A DNA stretch of 64,000 nt from Actinomycetota bacterium (lineage in GTDB: Bacteria > Actinomycetota > CADDZG01 > JAHWKV01). The notes beneath the pieces were generated by a model, which had not been told where the DNA came from, did no database searches, and saw nothing but the letters and a program-made list of their open reading frames with translations. Each line of letters opens with the position of its first letter. Positions within the stretch are counted from its first letter, which is position 1. A program made the translations under genes and the position numbers. This document shows positions 50,283-58,959 of the stretch, one piece after another. The DNA lies in contig JAUJPC010000003.1 in the NCBI GenBank assembly GCA_030447305.1, positions 62,001 through 126,000 of the forward strand, written 5' to 3'.

Positions 50283-50314
50283 AATCTATTCTTATGGCTA
50301 GCTAAAAACTAGCT
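50283..50314 (-). promoter_or_regulatory. Putative promoter with CTAGCT direct repeat
   Basis: TAGATT (plus-strand 50283-50288) is a fair -10 box for the selenoprotein gene, giving a leader of about 30 bases. CTAGCT occurs twice at 50298-50303 and 50309-50314, separated by AAAAA, so the copies sit on one face of the helix 11 bases apart and overlap the -35 position. This could be an operator. Confidence 0.4.
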
Positions 50315-50419
50315 TATCTTCGATCGGCTTTCGCTTCGCCTCCTAACCGGCTGCGGCGGGCTGGTTCACCCCCAGGGACTCGGTGGGGGCCGAACGCCTG
50401 ACTGCTCAGTCCTGCGGCG

Positions 50420-51538
50420 ATGACGATTGTTGCGGTAACGTCAAACAGATGCTACGAGGAGATGAAGATACTCAGCGCACCGTCCGCCGACCTACTTGAC
50501 CTAACTGCCCAGCTGGTCGGGATCCCTTCGGTTAGCCAAAACGAGGTTGAGATAACCGACCAGATCGAGCAGTGCCTGACGCGAGCGGAATGGCTGGACG
50601 TTGAGCGATTGGACAACAACCTCGTTGCCCGGACATCGCTCGGCCGGGGCAGCCGTTTTGTGCTTGCCGGCCACTCGGACACCGTCCCCGGCAACCAAAA
50701 CGAGGCGCCCCGTATCGAAGGCGACACCCTGTGGGGCCTCGGATCGGCGGACATGAAGGGCGGCCTGGCGACCATCCTGCAGCTGGCTCTCACCGTGCCG
50801 GAGCCGGCGGTGGACGTCACCTACGTCTTCTACTCCTGCGAAGAGCTGACCAGCGGGGAGAACGGACTGGAGCTGCTGTTCGCGGAGCGCCCCGACCTGG
50901 TGGCAGGAGATGCGGCGTTGCTGGCGGAGCCGACGGCGGCAGGAATAGAAGCGGGATGCCAGGGGATCCTTCAAATGGAGGCGGTGACCGAGGGCCGTCG
51001 GGCTCACACCGCACGGGGCTGGCTGGGAGTCAACGCCATCCATCTCATGGCTCCCCTCCTCGACGCGGTGGCGGCATACCAAGGCCGCCGGGTCATCATC
51101 GACGGATGTCATTTCCGGGAGGGCTTGCAAGCGGTGAGGATCTCCGCCGGAGTCGCCGACAACGTGGTGCCCGACCGGGCTGTCCTGCGTGTAAACCACC
51201 GCTTCGCTCCGGATCGAACCGCGGAGCAGGCAGCCGACCACGTCCGTGAGGTGCTCGGCGAGGCGGACGAGGTAAAGGTGATCGAGTGTGCGCCTGCGGC
51301 AGCCCCGAGTCTGGGACATCCAATCCTGCAGGCGCTGCTGGCAGAGGCGGGCGGAACGTACACCGGCAAGCTCGGCTGGACCGACGTGGCTCGCTTCGCG
51401 GCCCGAGGTATACCGGCGGTTAACTTCGGCCCCGGCGACCCGGTGGTTGCCCACACCCAGGGGGAACGGGTGAGCCGCAGTGACCTCGAGCGTGTTTACG
51501 CGGTAGTGAGGAACGTGCTGCTCCGAGCTCCCGCGTAA
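50420..51538 (+). CDS. dapE: Succinyl-diaminopimelate desuccinylase
   Basis: This encodes 372 residues of the M20 metallopeptidase family. Zinc ligands lie in AGHSDTVP, ADMKGG, CEELTSG (with catalytic Glu), AEPT and a C-terminal AHTQGE. The sequence matches the actinobacterial DapE type. It frees L,L-diaminopimelate for lysine and peptidoglycan. The start may be ATG 50420 or ATG 50462; GAGGAG touches the latter. Confidence 0.9.
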   Translation: MTIVAVTSNRCYEEMKILSAPSADLLDLTAQLVGIPSVSQNEVEITDQIEQCLTRAEWLDVERLDNNLVARTSLGRGSRFVLAGHSDTVPGNQNEAPRIEGDTLWGLGSADMKGGLATILQLALTVPEPAVDVTYVFYSCEELTSGENGLELLFAERPDLVAGDAALLAEPTAAGIEAGCQGILQMEAVTEGRRAHTARGWLGVNAIHLMAPLLDAVAAYQGRRVIIDGCHFREGLQAVRISAGVADNVVPDRAVLRVNHRFAPDRTAEQAADHVREVLGEADEVKVIECAPAAAPSLGHPILQALLAEAGGTYTGKLGWTDVARFAARGIPAVNFGPGDPVVAHTQGERVSRSDLERVYAVVRNVLLRAPA

Positions 51539-51590
51539 CGCAACAAAATGATCCGAATTCTGCGGAAGGGATGCGTTCTCCGAGACCGTT

Positions 51591-51619
51591 TTGAACCAGC
51601 AGGCGAGACTATGCATACT
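51591..51619 (+). promoter_or_regulatory. Putative sigma-70-type promoter
   Basis: TTGAAC at 51591 and CATACT at 51614 are separated by 17 bases, upstream of the SCP2/carotenoid-oxygenase pair. The match is 4/6 in each box. Confidence 0.4.
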
Positions 51620-51703
51620 TGTTAAGCGGGTTTCCGAGGCCGTCAACCTTCCCTTGGCAAGTCCGACTCTTCGTCCGGCTGACTCCAGCTCCTAGGAGGA
51701 CAA

Positions 51704-52132
51704 ATGTCTGAGGAACGCGTATACCTGTGGGAGCAGACGAGGGACAAGTCCGACGAGGAAATTATGGAGTTGGTCAATATCCTCGGTAAGCCGGCCCTCT
51801 TTCTCGAGATCATCATGAACATGCTGCCCCTTGAGCTGGATCCCGACGAAGCGGTCGACTGTGTGATCGGCTTCGAGATCAGCGCCGAGGAATGGCAACA
51901 CAAGATGAGGGTTCAGATCAAAGGAGACGAGGTACTGGCCGAACGGCGGGATCCAACCGGCGCCGATGCCACGATTGCGATCTCCCTGCCCAACTTCATA
52001 CGTTTGATGACGGAGGAGCTCGGCGGCGTCAAGGCGTTCATGCAGGGCAAGCTGTGGGTCCGGGGCAACCCGACCTTCGCCTACTCAATCCCCAGGATGT
52101 TCCCGTTTCGCGAAAAGGCAGGAGTCTTATGA
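51704..52132 (+). CDS. SCP2-like sterol/lipid-transfer protein
   Basis: This encodes 142 residues of the SCP2 fold, with AVDCVIGFEISAEEWQHKM, DATIAISLPNFIRLMT and KAFMQGKLWVRGN. It is the N-terminal partner of an overlapping carotenoid-oxygenase-like gene, which suggests that it delivers a hydrophobic substrate. AGGAGG lies seven bases before the ATG. The sequence differs from that of the SCP2 protein at 2771. Confidence 0.82.
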   Translation: MSEERVYLWEQTRDKSDEEIMELVNILGKPALFLEIIMNMLPLELDPDEAVDCVIGFEISAEEWQHKMRVQIKGDEVLAERRDPTGADATIAISLPNFIRLMTEELGGVKAFMQGKLWVRGNPTFAYSIPRMFPFREKAGVL

Positions 52133-53739
52133 AATACGACTATCAGGCATCGTTGAAACCTCCGACCACGCCCGAGGATGGCCCGTCCTATGCTCTGGGC
52201 TTCCAAACTCTGGAGAGCGAGGTGGAGCTGGAGAAGGCTCCGGTCACCGGCAGAATCCCGTCGTGGCTGTCCGGCACTCTGGTGCGAACCGGTCCGGCGA
52301 AGTTTGAGGTAGGGCAGCAAAAGTTCAACCATTGGTTCGACGGCCTGGGCATGCTGCATCGCTTCTCCCTCGAGGGCGGCGAAGTTTCGTACGGCAACAA
52401 GTTCATCCAGAGCAAGGCATACATGGAAGCCATGGAGAACGACCAGATCTCCTTCCGGGAGTTCGCCACCGATCCCGATCCCGACCAGTTTCGCCACGTC
52501 TCTCACGGATATGAGCCGCACGGGACCGACAACGCCATCGTCAACATCGTAAAGATTCGGGACAAGATTCTGGCCACAACCCAGATGCCCCTGCCTATCG
52601 AATTCGATCCTAAGACTCTGAAGACCAAAGGCACCTTCGACTTCGAGGACAATGTGCCGGATGGCTTCACGACCCCGCATCCCCAGGTCGATTCTGAGAA
52701 CGGATACCTCTACAACTTCACGATTAGCCTGGACCCACCGGTGAGCCACAACCTTTACCGCTTCGACGGGACAACGAGGGAGCTGCTCACCATCATCCCC
52801 ACCGAAGCGCCTTCGTTTCTGAACAGCTTTGCACTGACTGATCGCTATGTGATCTTCGTGGAGCAGCCTTACCGGCTGGACTACATGAGTCTCATTGCCG
52901 GGGGCAAAGCGTTCGCCAGCTGTTTCGACTGGAACCCGGACGAGCCCTGCCGGTTCTGGGTCATCGACAGATCTGACGGCGAGGTGGTCGGCACGCTGGA
53001 GACGGATGCCTTCTTCTTCCTCCACCACATCAACGCTTACGAGGAAGCCGGCGATTTGGTGGTCGACATGATCACCTACGAGGACCCTGAAATCATTCAG
53101 GCGCTTTATCTGGACAATCTCCGTGCGGGGGGGTCGATCCCCGTGCCGCACGTGCAGAGGTTCAGGCTTAGTGTGGCGGCGGACGGTGTCGAGGCGGAGG
53201 CCCTAGGGGACGCCTTCGTGGAGCTACCATGCATCAACTCCGAAATGGTCAATGGCCGCCCCTACCGGTACTTCTACGGTTTCGGAGGATACGGTTCGGA
53301 ACTTGACGGAGTGGCGCTCACCTTCGAATCGGCCAATTCACTTATCAAAGTCGACGCCGGCGGCGGTGAAACCAAGGTATGGCGGCAGGAGAATTGTTTC
53401 CCTGGGGGACCCAGCTTCGTTGCCCAACCTGGGGGAACCGAGGAGGATGACGGCGTGATCCTGTCGATAGTGCTGGATGCGGCTGCCAGCCAGTCCTTCC
53501 TGCTGGTACTCGACGCCCGCACGATGCAAGAGCTGGGACGAGCCGATCTCCCTCACCACGTTCCCTTCAGCCTGGGCGGGAACTTTTTCCCGAATGACGT
53601 GCTCAAGGATATTGCGGCTCCGGCCATTTCTTCGTCCGCCGGAGTTTCGGTCGAGGACTTCTACGCCGCGATCAAGGATCTTCCGGAGTCGGAAAGCACT
53701 GCAGGACGGAGCGGATGGCGCAAGCGGCTCGGCCATTGA
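52129..53739 (+). CDS. Carotenoid-oxygenase family protein with incomplete iron site
   Basis: This encodes 536 residues related to RPE65, BCO and bacterial carotenoid or stilbene cleavage oxygenases. The seven-bladed propeller usually holds Fe(II) with four His. Two are present, in FTTPHPQVD (about 185) and FFLHHINAYEE (about 303). The second ligand is Asn in FLNSFALTDRY (about 242), where others have HSF, and the fourth is absent in VPFSLGGNFF, where others have FHG. Most of the fold is well kept, so loss of function is not certain. It overlaps the SCP2 gene by four bases. Confidence 0.88.
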   Translation: MKYDYQASLKPPTTPEDGPSYALGFQTLESEVELEKAPVTGRIPSWLSGTLVRTGPAKFEVGQQKFNHWFDGLGMLHRFSLEGGEVSYGNKFIQSKAYMEAMENDQISFREFATDPDPDQFRHVSHGYEPHGTDNAIVNIVKIRDKILATTQMPLPIEFDPKTLKTKGTFDFEDNVPDGFTTPHPQVDSENGYLYNFTISLDPPVSHNLYRFDGTTRELLTIIPTEAPSFLNSFALTDRYVIFVEQPYRLDYMSLIAGGKAFASCFDWNPDEPCRFWVIDRSDGEVVGTLETDAFFFLHHINAYEEAGDLVVDMITYEDPEIIQALYLDNLRAGGSIPVPHVQRFRLSVAADGVEAEALGDAFVELPCINSEMVNGRPYRYFYGFGGYGSELDGVALTFESANSLIKVDAGGGETKVWRQENCFPGGPSFVAQPGGTEEDDGVILSIVLDAAASQSFLLVLDARTMQELGRADLPHHVPFSLGGNFFPNDVLKDIAAPAISSSAGVSVEDFYAAIKDLPESESTAGRSGWRKRLGH

Positions 53740-53774
53740 CCGGGCGGACCTAAGCGAAGCACTCGTGGAGATTC

Positions 53775-54542
53775 CTACTTCTTCATGAGCCGGGCGGTGA
53801 CAACCGTCGCCTCGAAGAGAAGACCGAGTGGGATGCTCATCATCACCAAGGTGATCGGGTCCTGGGTTGGCGTGATGACAGCCGCTACCACCAGGATGAT
53901 CACCCAGGCCGCCCGGCGGAACCGGCGCAGCTTCTCGCTGGAGAGGACCCCTACGATCGTCAGTCCCAACAGGGCGATCGGAAACTCGAACGAAACTCCG
54001 AATGCCACTATCAAGAGCAGTACGAAAGAAAGGTAGTCGGCGGCTTTGGGAAGCAGGACCAGCTCGTTCCCCGCGAAACCCGCCAGCACCTCCAGAGCCT
54101 TCGGCAGCGATGCGAACGCCACCGACACTCCCAGCGCAAAAAGCACCATCGAGACCAGCACGAATGGCAACGCATATCGCTTCTCATTCTTGTGTAGACC
54201 GGGAGTCACAAATCGCCACAGCTGCCAAAGGATGATGGGCAGGGCGAGGATAAGTCCGGCGAATGCCACGACCTTGAGTCGAACCAGAAACGCCTCCGTC
54301 GGCGCGGTGTAGATCAACTGTCCGTTCCGCAAAATCTGGTCAGCAGCCGGAAGCTTTGCCAGTGGCGATATGAGCAACCTCAGCAGGTGTTCGTACAGGA
54401 ACCACGCTGCCGTAGAAGCCACCGCATAGGCCACCACTATCTTGAAAAGCCGGCTCCTCAGCTCCTCGAGATGACCCATCAGGGTCATCTCCGGTGCAGG
54501 AATGCGCTCCTGGACGGGCGCGCTGCGCCCGGCGGCCGGCAT
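53775..54542 (-). CDS. tatC: Sec-independent protein translocase TatC
   Basis: This encodes 255 residues with six transmembrane helices and the TatC signatures HLEELRSRL at the N-terminus and FVTPGLHKNEKRY after helix 2, plus FEFPIALLGL. It recognises twin-arginine signals. The ATG at 54542 has AAGG in front and is 13 bases from tatA. It lies near two ferritin-like proteins with Tat signals. Confidence 0.94.
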   Translation of the reverse strand: MPAAGRSAPVQERIPAPEMTLMGHLEELRSRLFKIVVAYAVASTAAWFLYEHLLRLLISPLAKLPAADQILRNGQLIYTAPTEAFLVRLKVVAFAGLILALPIILWQLWRFVTPGLHKNEKRYALPFVLVSMVLFALGVSVAFASLPKALEVLAGFAGNELVLLPKAADYLSFVLLLIVAFGVSFEFPIALLGLTIVGVLSSEKLRRFRRAAWVIILVVAAVITPTQDPITLVMMSIPLGLLFEATVVTARLMKK

Positions 54543-54555
54543 GAACACCTTCACG

Positions 54556-54825
54556 TTATTTGCTCGTCGAAGGTTGATCGAGCGCGGACGCCTCGGCAAC
54601 CTCGTCGGTGCGTTCCCCGTTGGCCGGAGCGACCTCGGCCCCAGCCGCCTTGGCGGGTGCTTCGATCTCGGCTTCGAACTCCGCGGTCAGCCCTCCGGCC
54701 ACGGCTTTGAACTCGCGGACGAACCCACCCACGCTGCGGGCGATCTCTGGCAAGCGTTGAGGACCAAACACAAGCAACCCGAAGATCGCGATTATCACCA
54801 TCTCACCAATTCCAAAGTTTCCCAT
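54556..54825 (-). CDS. tatA: Sec-independent translocase TatA/TatB family protein
   Basis: This encodes 89 residues: a short periplasmic end, one transmembrane helix, the FGPQRLPEIARSVG hinge and an amphipathic helix, then an acidic tail. It forms the translocation pore with TatC. It is paired with tatC, and a second homologue is at 57759. Confidence 0.92.
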   Translation of the reverse strand: MGNFGIGEMVIIAIFGLLVFGPQRLPEIARSVGGFVREFKAVAGGLTAEFEAEIEAPAKAAGAEVAPANGERTDEVAEASALDQPSTSK

Positions 54826-54859
54826 CGTGATCTCCTGTAGGTGTGCGGTCGATCCGGGC

Positions 54860-55303
54860 TCAACTGACCTTCAAGGCTCCCTGCATGACGAACGGATGGA
54901 CGTCGCATTGGAAGTGGTAACTGCCTGCCGGCAACGCCGGGATGTCATTGACCAGCTCTTTGGGTCCGCGGAAAATTTCTCCTCGGAAGAGCTGTTCGCC
55001 GCCCTCTTTGTCGTAGACGGCGAAGCTGTGACCAAAGGAGTCCTTGTTGTTAAAAGTGACCTTGAACGCCTTGTCCGCAGGCGCTGCCAGACACTCCTTG
55101 TCGAACGCAGTTTCGGCGGCGCTGATCTCAAGCGGTTCCCCGGCTTCACAGCTCGAAGCCGATCCCTTGCCTCCGGAGTGAGCCTGAGACGCAGCTGAAG
55201 AGTCACCTTCCTTTGACTGCGATTGGACGTCCCCCATCCGACCGCAGCCTGCCATGAGCAGAAGAGTGACACCAAGAATTGCAACCCGAACCATTGATTT
55301 CAT
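54860..55303 (-). CDS. Cupredoxin-like lipoprotein
   Basis: This encodes 147 residues: a lipoprotein signal with LLLMAGCGR and a Ser/Gly linker, then a beta-barrel of the plastocyanin type at about 65-147. Ligands for type I copper are seen: His in SFGHSFAVYD, Cys and His in YHFQCDVHPFVM, and the Met in the same motif. It should be an electron carrier on the outer face of the membrane. ATG 55303 has AAGG upstream. Confidence 0.85.
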   Translation of the reverse strand: MKSMVRVAILGVTLLLMAGCGRMGDVQSQSKEGDSSAASQAHSGGKGSASSCEAGEPLEISAAETAFDKECLAAPADKAFKVTFNNKDSFGHSFAVYDKEGGEQLFRGEIFRGPKELVNDIPALPAGSYHFQCDVHPFVMQGALKVS

Positions 55304-55399
55304 GTTGATGCCTTCCATGGATTGGACTCCAAGCCGTTGGAGGTTGAGCTCGGTTGCCCCTTCCCCCAACGGATTGAACGACGAAGCTAGCGGCTGAAC

Positions 55400-56029
55400 T
55401 TAAAGCGTCGTTGCCGCACCGCCAGCGGCTGCAGAAGCGGTCTTGATGAACGGACCTGCGGCCGCGAGGACCTGCGCTTTGGTCTTGGGCGTTTCGTTGG
55501 GACCCATGTAAACGCCGCCCTCGGGTTCCAGGTTCAGCAGGTTCCCGACAACGGCTGCATGCCGCGCCTCCACCCCGAAGATGCCGGCCGCCGCCTGAAG
55601 AACGTCCTTGTCCTTGATGAATCCGGCAGCGCCCAGGTAGGCCTGGACGCCGAGGTTCTCGAAGGTGTGGCTGGTCTTTAGGAAGTTGTCCCGGCTGCTG
55701 AAGGAGTCGGCAAAGTCCACCGCCGGAGACGGCACCGGGGTTCCCCCCAGCTTTTGCACCGTCTGGGTGATGGCCGACACGTGCGCATTCTCGTCGGCGC
55801 CGATTTTTGCAAGGTAGGTAGCCTCCTTGCCCGTTAACAAGTTCGCCGCGTTGCCCTGCCGGTAGAACTCGGCCTCCAGGTACTCGAGCGTCAGGGCGTA
55901 GTTCAGCACGTCGATGTCGCTGCCGAAGTCGGCGGTCTGAGCGAGTGCGAACCGGGTCCCGAGCATCTGCAGCGCCACGGACCCAGGGACCGCAGCAACC
56001 GATCCTTTGATGAAGTCTCGTCTTTTCAT
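55400..56029 (-). CDS. Tat-exported ferritin-like domain protein
   Basis: This encodes 209 residues. A Tat signal MKRRDFIKGS opens the protein. The ferritin-like helix bundle has YALTLEYLEAEFYRQG (Glu ligands) and ENAHVSAIT (Glu and His), then FGVEARHAAVVG. Such proteins are widespread in soil actinobacteria and cyanobacteria. They may bind iron or manganese outside the membrane, but no activity is known. It is the second of a tandem pair. Confidence 0.86.
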   Translation of the reverse strand: MKRRDFIKGSVAAVPGSVALQMLGTRFALAQTADFGSDIDVLNYALTLEYLEAEFYRQGNAANLLTGKEATYLAKIGADENAHVSAITQTVQKLGGTPVPSPAVDFADSFSSRDNFLKTSHTFENLGVQAYLGAAGFIKDKDVLQAAAGIFGVEARHAAVVGNLLNLEPEGGVYMGPNETPKTKAQVLAAAGPFIKTASAAAGGAATTL

Positions 56030-56041
56030 TGGAACTCTCCT

Positions 56042-56686
56042 TTAAGCGTCGATGAAGGGCTTGGCAGCTTCAAGTACCTGTTCCTTGGACTTGGGCATCT
56101 CGACCGGCGCCGGGAAAGGATCCCCGCCCGTGAGGTCCTGAAGGATGGCGGCGTGGCGCGACTCGACCCCCGCTATGGCAGCTGCCGCAGCCAGAATGGG
56201 GTCTGCCTTGATCTGGGTGACCTGGCCGTGGTAAGCGCTGACCCCAAGCTCTTCGAAGGTCCGCGCTGTCTCTAGGAACTTGGCCTTGTCCGTGAATGTG
56301 CCTTCCGGGAACTTAAACCGCGGTTTGTCCACCGGCGTACCGTTCAGCTTTTTTACGGTTGCCGTGAGGCTTGAGACGTGTGCGTTCTCGTGGTCCAGGA
56401 TCGGCTCGACCAAAGCACGCTCACGGCCGGAAAGAATCGGTCCGGCAAGTCCCTGCCTGTAGAATTCCGCCTCCAGGTACTCGAGGGTAAGGGCGTAGTT
56501 CAGAATCTCCAGATCGTTTTCGTCGGTCTGCGCCCCGGCGGGCTGCTTACCGCCCACGCCGACGCCGGTCACTGCGAGGCCGGCTCCGACGCCTACGATG
56601 CCGGCCCATCTGAGGAAGTTACGGCGGTCTGTCTCCTTTGTGAAGACCATTACCGGCTTCCCGTCGAACAGCTCCTGCTTGCTCAT
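56042..56686 (-). CDS. Tat-exported ferritin-like domain protein
   Basis: This encodes 214 residues. A twin-Arg DRRNFLRWAG follows a short cytoplasmic tail, then a hydrophobic segment. The bundle repeats YALTLEYLEAEFYRQG and DHENAHVSSLT and VESRHAAIL. It is a clear paralogue of the next gene, 12 bases away, so the pair arose by tandem duplication. Export is presumably by the adjacent TatA/TatC. Confidence 0.86.
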   Translation of the reverse strand: MSKQELFDGKPVMVFTKETDRRNFLRWAGIVGVGAGLAVTGVGVGGKQPAGAQTDENDLEILNYALTLEYLEAEFYRQGLAGPILSGRERALVEPILDHENAHVSSLTATVKKLNGTPVDKPRFKFPEGTFTDKAKFLETARTFEELGVSAYHGQVTQIKADPILAAAAAIAGVESRHAAILQDLTGGDPFPAPVEMPKSKEQVLEAAKPFIDA

Positions 56687-56744
56687 TGCTGATCTCCTAT
56701 CGTTTGAATATGAGGAGCACCGTGACTCCTCGCTTAACGTCGTG

Positions 56745-57731
56745 TCATGCAGCCGCCTTAGGCATCACCCCTTCCGGGACGCTGCCCGCCGGGCCCGCAG
56801 AGGCGCGGACGACTATTCGGTGGGTTCGTGAACCCTTGGGAGCGCAGGCCACAAGGGTGAGTGAGACGGCTTCGGGTGAATCCGGTTCCGCCAAGGCGTA
56901 CTTGACGTATTGGGACTCGCCGACCGTCTCAATCGAGACGACACGAAATTCGGTCACGGCATCCGAGCCCCGGGTGACCTCGATCAAGTCTCCCGGCTTC
57001 AACAGATCCAGATCCTCAAATGGATGGGTGTGGGTGGTTCTATGGCCGGCAAATACCGAGTTCCCCGCAACTCCCGGCAAAGGGGTTCCGGGCCACAGTC
57101 CCGGGCCCAGCGCCACTACAGCGTCGTGGACGCCTGAGTAGTACTTGGCATCCAGGCCGATGGTCGGTATGCGAATCGACCCCAGGGAAGCAGGCTCAGT
57201 TGAATCGCCGGTGGCTGGGAAAGCTGGGACGACGGCCGGGGAAACCGGCGAATCCCCGGAACCATCCGTCTCGTCCTGGCCGGGAGCGATGGCGGCTTGG
57301 ACGACCGATCCAACCTCAGGCGAGCCTTCTTCCATCGCCCCGAGCGGACGAGGAAACACCAGCGCGGCAATCGCCAGTACTGCGATGGCGGAGGCCATAA
57401 ATACGATTCCCGCGGCCACCAGGTTCTCAGCTCGGTACCGCACCGACCTCGGGAGTCGCAGACCTTGGATTCCGAACGACAACCCTTTGACCAGGGCCCG
57501 TGGACTACCGGCAACCGGCCGCCCTATGGCCGCTGATTGCCAGAGTGGCTCGCCTACTGCGGTGTGGAGAGGACTGACCGGAGCGCTGAGCCATTGATGG
57601 CGTTTCGGCTCTTGCACGGCCGGCGCAGAAAGCTTGGGAGGCTGGTTAGAGTTGCGAGCCGCCGGGGCCAGGGGTTGTTTGACCCAGGCCGCCGCCGGCC
57701 GGCTCAGATCAAAGCCGTTCGCATTCGCCAC
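56745..57731 (-). CDS. Class E sortase, second copy
   Basis: This encodes 328 residues: a long N-terminal polar region (1-95), a transmembrane helix (about 100-125), a Pro/Ser linker and a sortase domain with FAGHRTTHTHPF (His), LTLVACAPK (Cys) and SRTHRIVV (Arg). It anchors surface proteins. The cytoplasmic N-terminal extension is much longer than in the first sortase (4073). The GTG start is preceded by GAGG. Confidence 0.86.
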   Translation of the reverse strand: MANANGFDLSRPAAAWVKQPLAPAARNSNQPPKLSAPAVQEPKRHQWLSAPVSPLHTAVGEPLWQSAAIGRPVAGSPRALVKGLSFGIQGLRLPRSVRYRAENLVAAGIVFMASAIAVLAIAALVFPRPLGAMEEGSPEVGSVVQAAIAPGQDETDGSGDSPVSPAVVPAFPATGDSTEPASLGSIRIPTIGLDAKYYSGVHDAVVALGPGLWPGTPLPGVAGNSVFAGHRTTHTHPFEDLDLLKPGDLIEVTRGSDAVTEFRVVSIETVGESQYVKYALAEPDSPEAVSLTLVACAPKGSRTHRIVVRASAGPAGSVPEGVMPKAAA

Positions 57732-57758
57732 GGATCAGACCTCGAGGCCCGCCGAAAG

Positions 57759-57953
57759 CTAGACCGATTCCACCTTCTTGGTCGGGACGACGATGGTCTC
57801 TTTGGCGGAGGCATCCTGCTCGTCCAGGCCGCGCTTAAACTCCTGCTTGGCGTGGCCCAGGGAGCGGGCAAACTCGGGAAGTTTCTTTGCTCCGAAGAGC
57901 AGGACGATTGCTCCAACCACCAGCAATAGTTCAGGAAGACCCAATCCAGCCAT
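57759..57953 (-). CDS. TatA/E family translocase subunit
   Basis: This encodes 64 residues: MAGLGLPELLLVVGAIVLLFGAKKLPEFARSLG, the standard TatA helix and hinge, then an amphipathic helix and polar tail. ATG 57953 follows AAAGGAG. This is a second pore subunit beside the tatC operon. It may serve the two ferritin-like cargo proteins. Confidence 0.9.
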   Translation of the reverse strand: MAGLGLPELLLVVGAIVLLFGAKKLPEFARSLGHAKQEFKRGLDEQDASAKETIVVPTKKVESV

Positions 57954-58272
57954 ATCGACTCCTTTCGCCGTGCTCCGGATACAGCCCGCGTCGAACAAGA
58001 GCCTTAGGGAGCGGTATTTACGTTTGACCCTTCGGTCGGTTCTGAAGGGCTCGGTCGGGAACAGGCACCGGGACTACATATGCCGATGCTCGATGCGACA
58101 ACTCTTCAACTGACGCGCACCTTTGTCCGTATTCGCTCTAGTCCAGAACATGGATTGGTGGGTGAATCGGCGGGCGTCTAAAAGTTGGCATGGGCGCCCA
58201 AGACACGTAGTCGCAAATTGAGTTCGGTGGCATAGCGGACCGGATGGTCGAGGAAGTAACTCAGGGGAAGAT
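57954..58272. other. Intergenic region
   Basis: I find no convincing gene in this stretch. It holds the upstream region of the second tatA gene on its left and possible terminator sequence on its right. Confidence 0.4.
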
Positions 58273-58310
58273 TTAGCAGGTGGCTCGGGTCGAATCGAGC
58301 GACCTGCTAA
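58273..58310. terminator. Long hairpin downstream of the PAP2 gene
   Basis: TTAGCAGGT (58273-58281) pairs perfectly with ACCTGCTAA (58302-58310). Inside it, GCTCG pairs with CGAGC around an eight-base loop. It lies 35 bases beyond the PAP2 stop. There is no T-run, so it may stabilise a 3' end rather than end transcription by itself. Confidence 0.45.
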
Positions 58311-58344
58311 GCCTCGGAAGGAGGATTCATAGGCTCTGGCTTCG

Positions 58345-58959
58345 TCATGGTGATACCGCGGGAGGCACCGTACCGGGTGCAGTGACGTCGGGAGCCGACC
58401 GGTCTCGTCGCGGGTGAGACGTGAAACTCACAATGGTTGGTCGAGGCGGTGGCCACGCCTTCGCCACTATCGCCACCACCGCAAGTCCTATGAAGCCTCC
58501 TATGATCGAGTCACTCAAATAGTGTTTTCCGCCTCGTATCAACGACCAATGGCCCAGCAGGGCCATGGTCCCCAGAGGGATAAGCACCGGAGGCGCCTCC
58601 TGAGCGGCTCCAAAGATGTAAGCGACCTCCGCAGCATTGTGTCCCGAGGGAAACGAACCTCGAATTATCTGCGGTTTCTTCGCCCGGCGTTGACGGGGTT
58701 GGGGCCGTCCGAACAACGGCTTGGGCAGGTTTCCCGCCAGGGCTCCCACCAGGTAGCAGACAAGTCCCCGCTGAGCCGCTCGACGCCCTTTCGCCCCCCC
58801 AACGGCAGCCAAAAGACCGGTCGTGGCCAACAAGACCACCGGTTGTCTGGTGACGATTCCTACTCGCCCCAGCTTCCGCGCAATGGGGCCTTCGTCTCTC
58901 TTGAGCTTCCTCTTCTTATCGGATCTGCCGCCGAATACGGTATTGCGAAACTTCGTCAA
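58345..58959 (-). CDS. PAP2-superfamily phosphatase
   Basis: This encodes 204 residues with several transmembrane helices. The phosphatase motifs are NLPKPLFGRPQP, GSFPSGHN and LIRGGKHYLSD. The N-terminus is rich in Lys and Arg. It could act on lipid phosphates or undecaprenyl pyrophosphate. The start is TTG at 58959, with AAGGGGG six bases upstream. It is a paralogue of the PAP2 protein at 44591. Confidence 0.85.
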   Translation of the reverse strand: MTKFRNTVFGGRSDKKRKLKRDEGPIARKLGRVGIVTRQPVVLLATTGLLAAVGGAKGRRAAQRGLVCYLVGALAGNLPKPLFGRPQPRQRRAKKPQIIRGSFPSGHNAAEVAYIFGAAQEAPPVLIPLGTMALLGHWSLIRGGKHYLSDSIIGGFIGLAVVAIVAKAWPPPRPTIVSFTSHPRRDRSAPDVTAPGTVPPAVSP

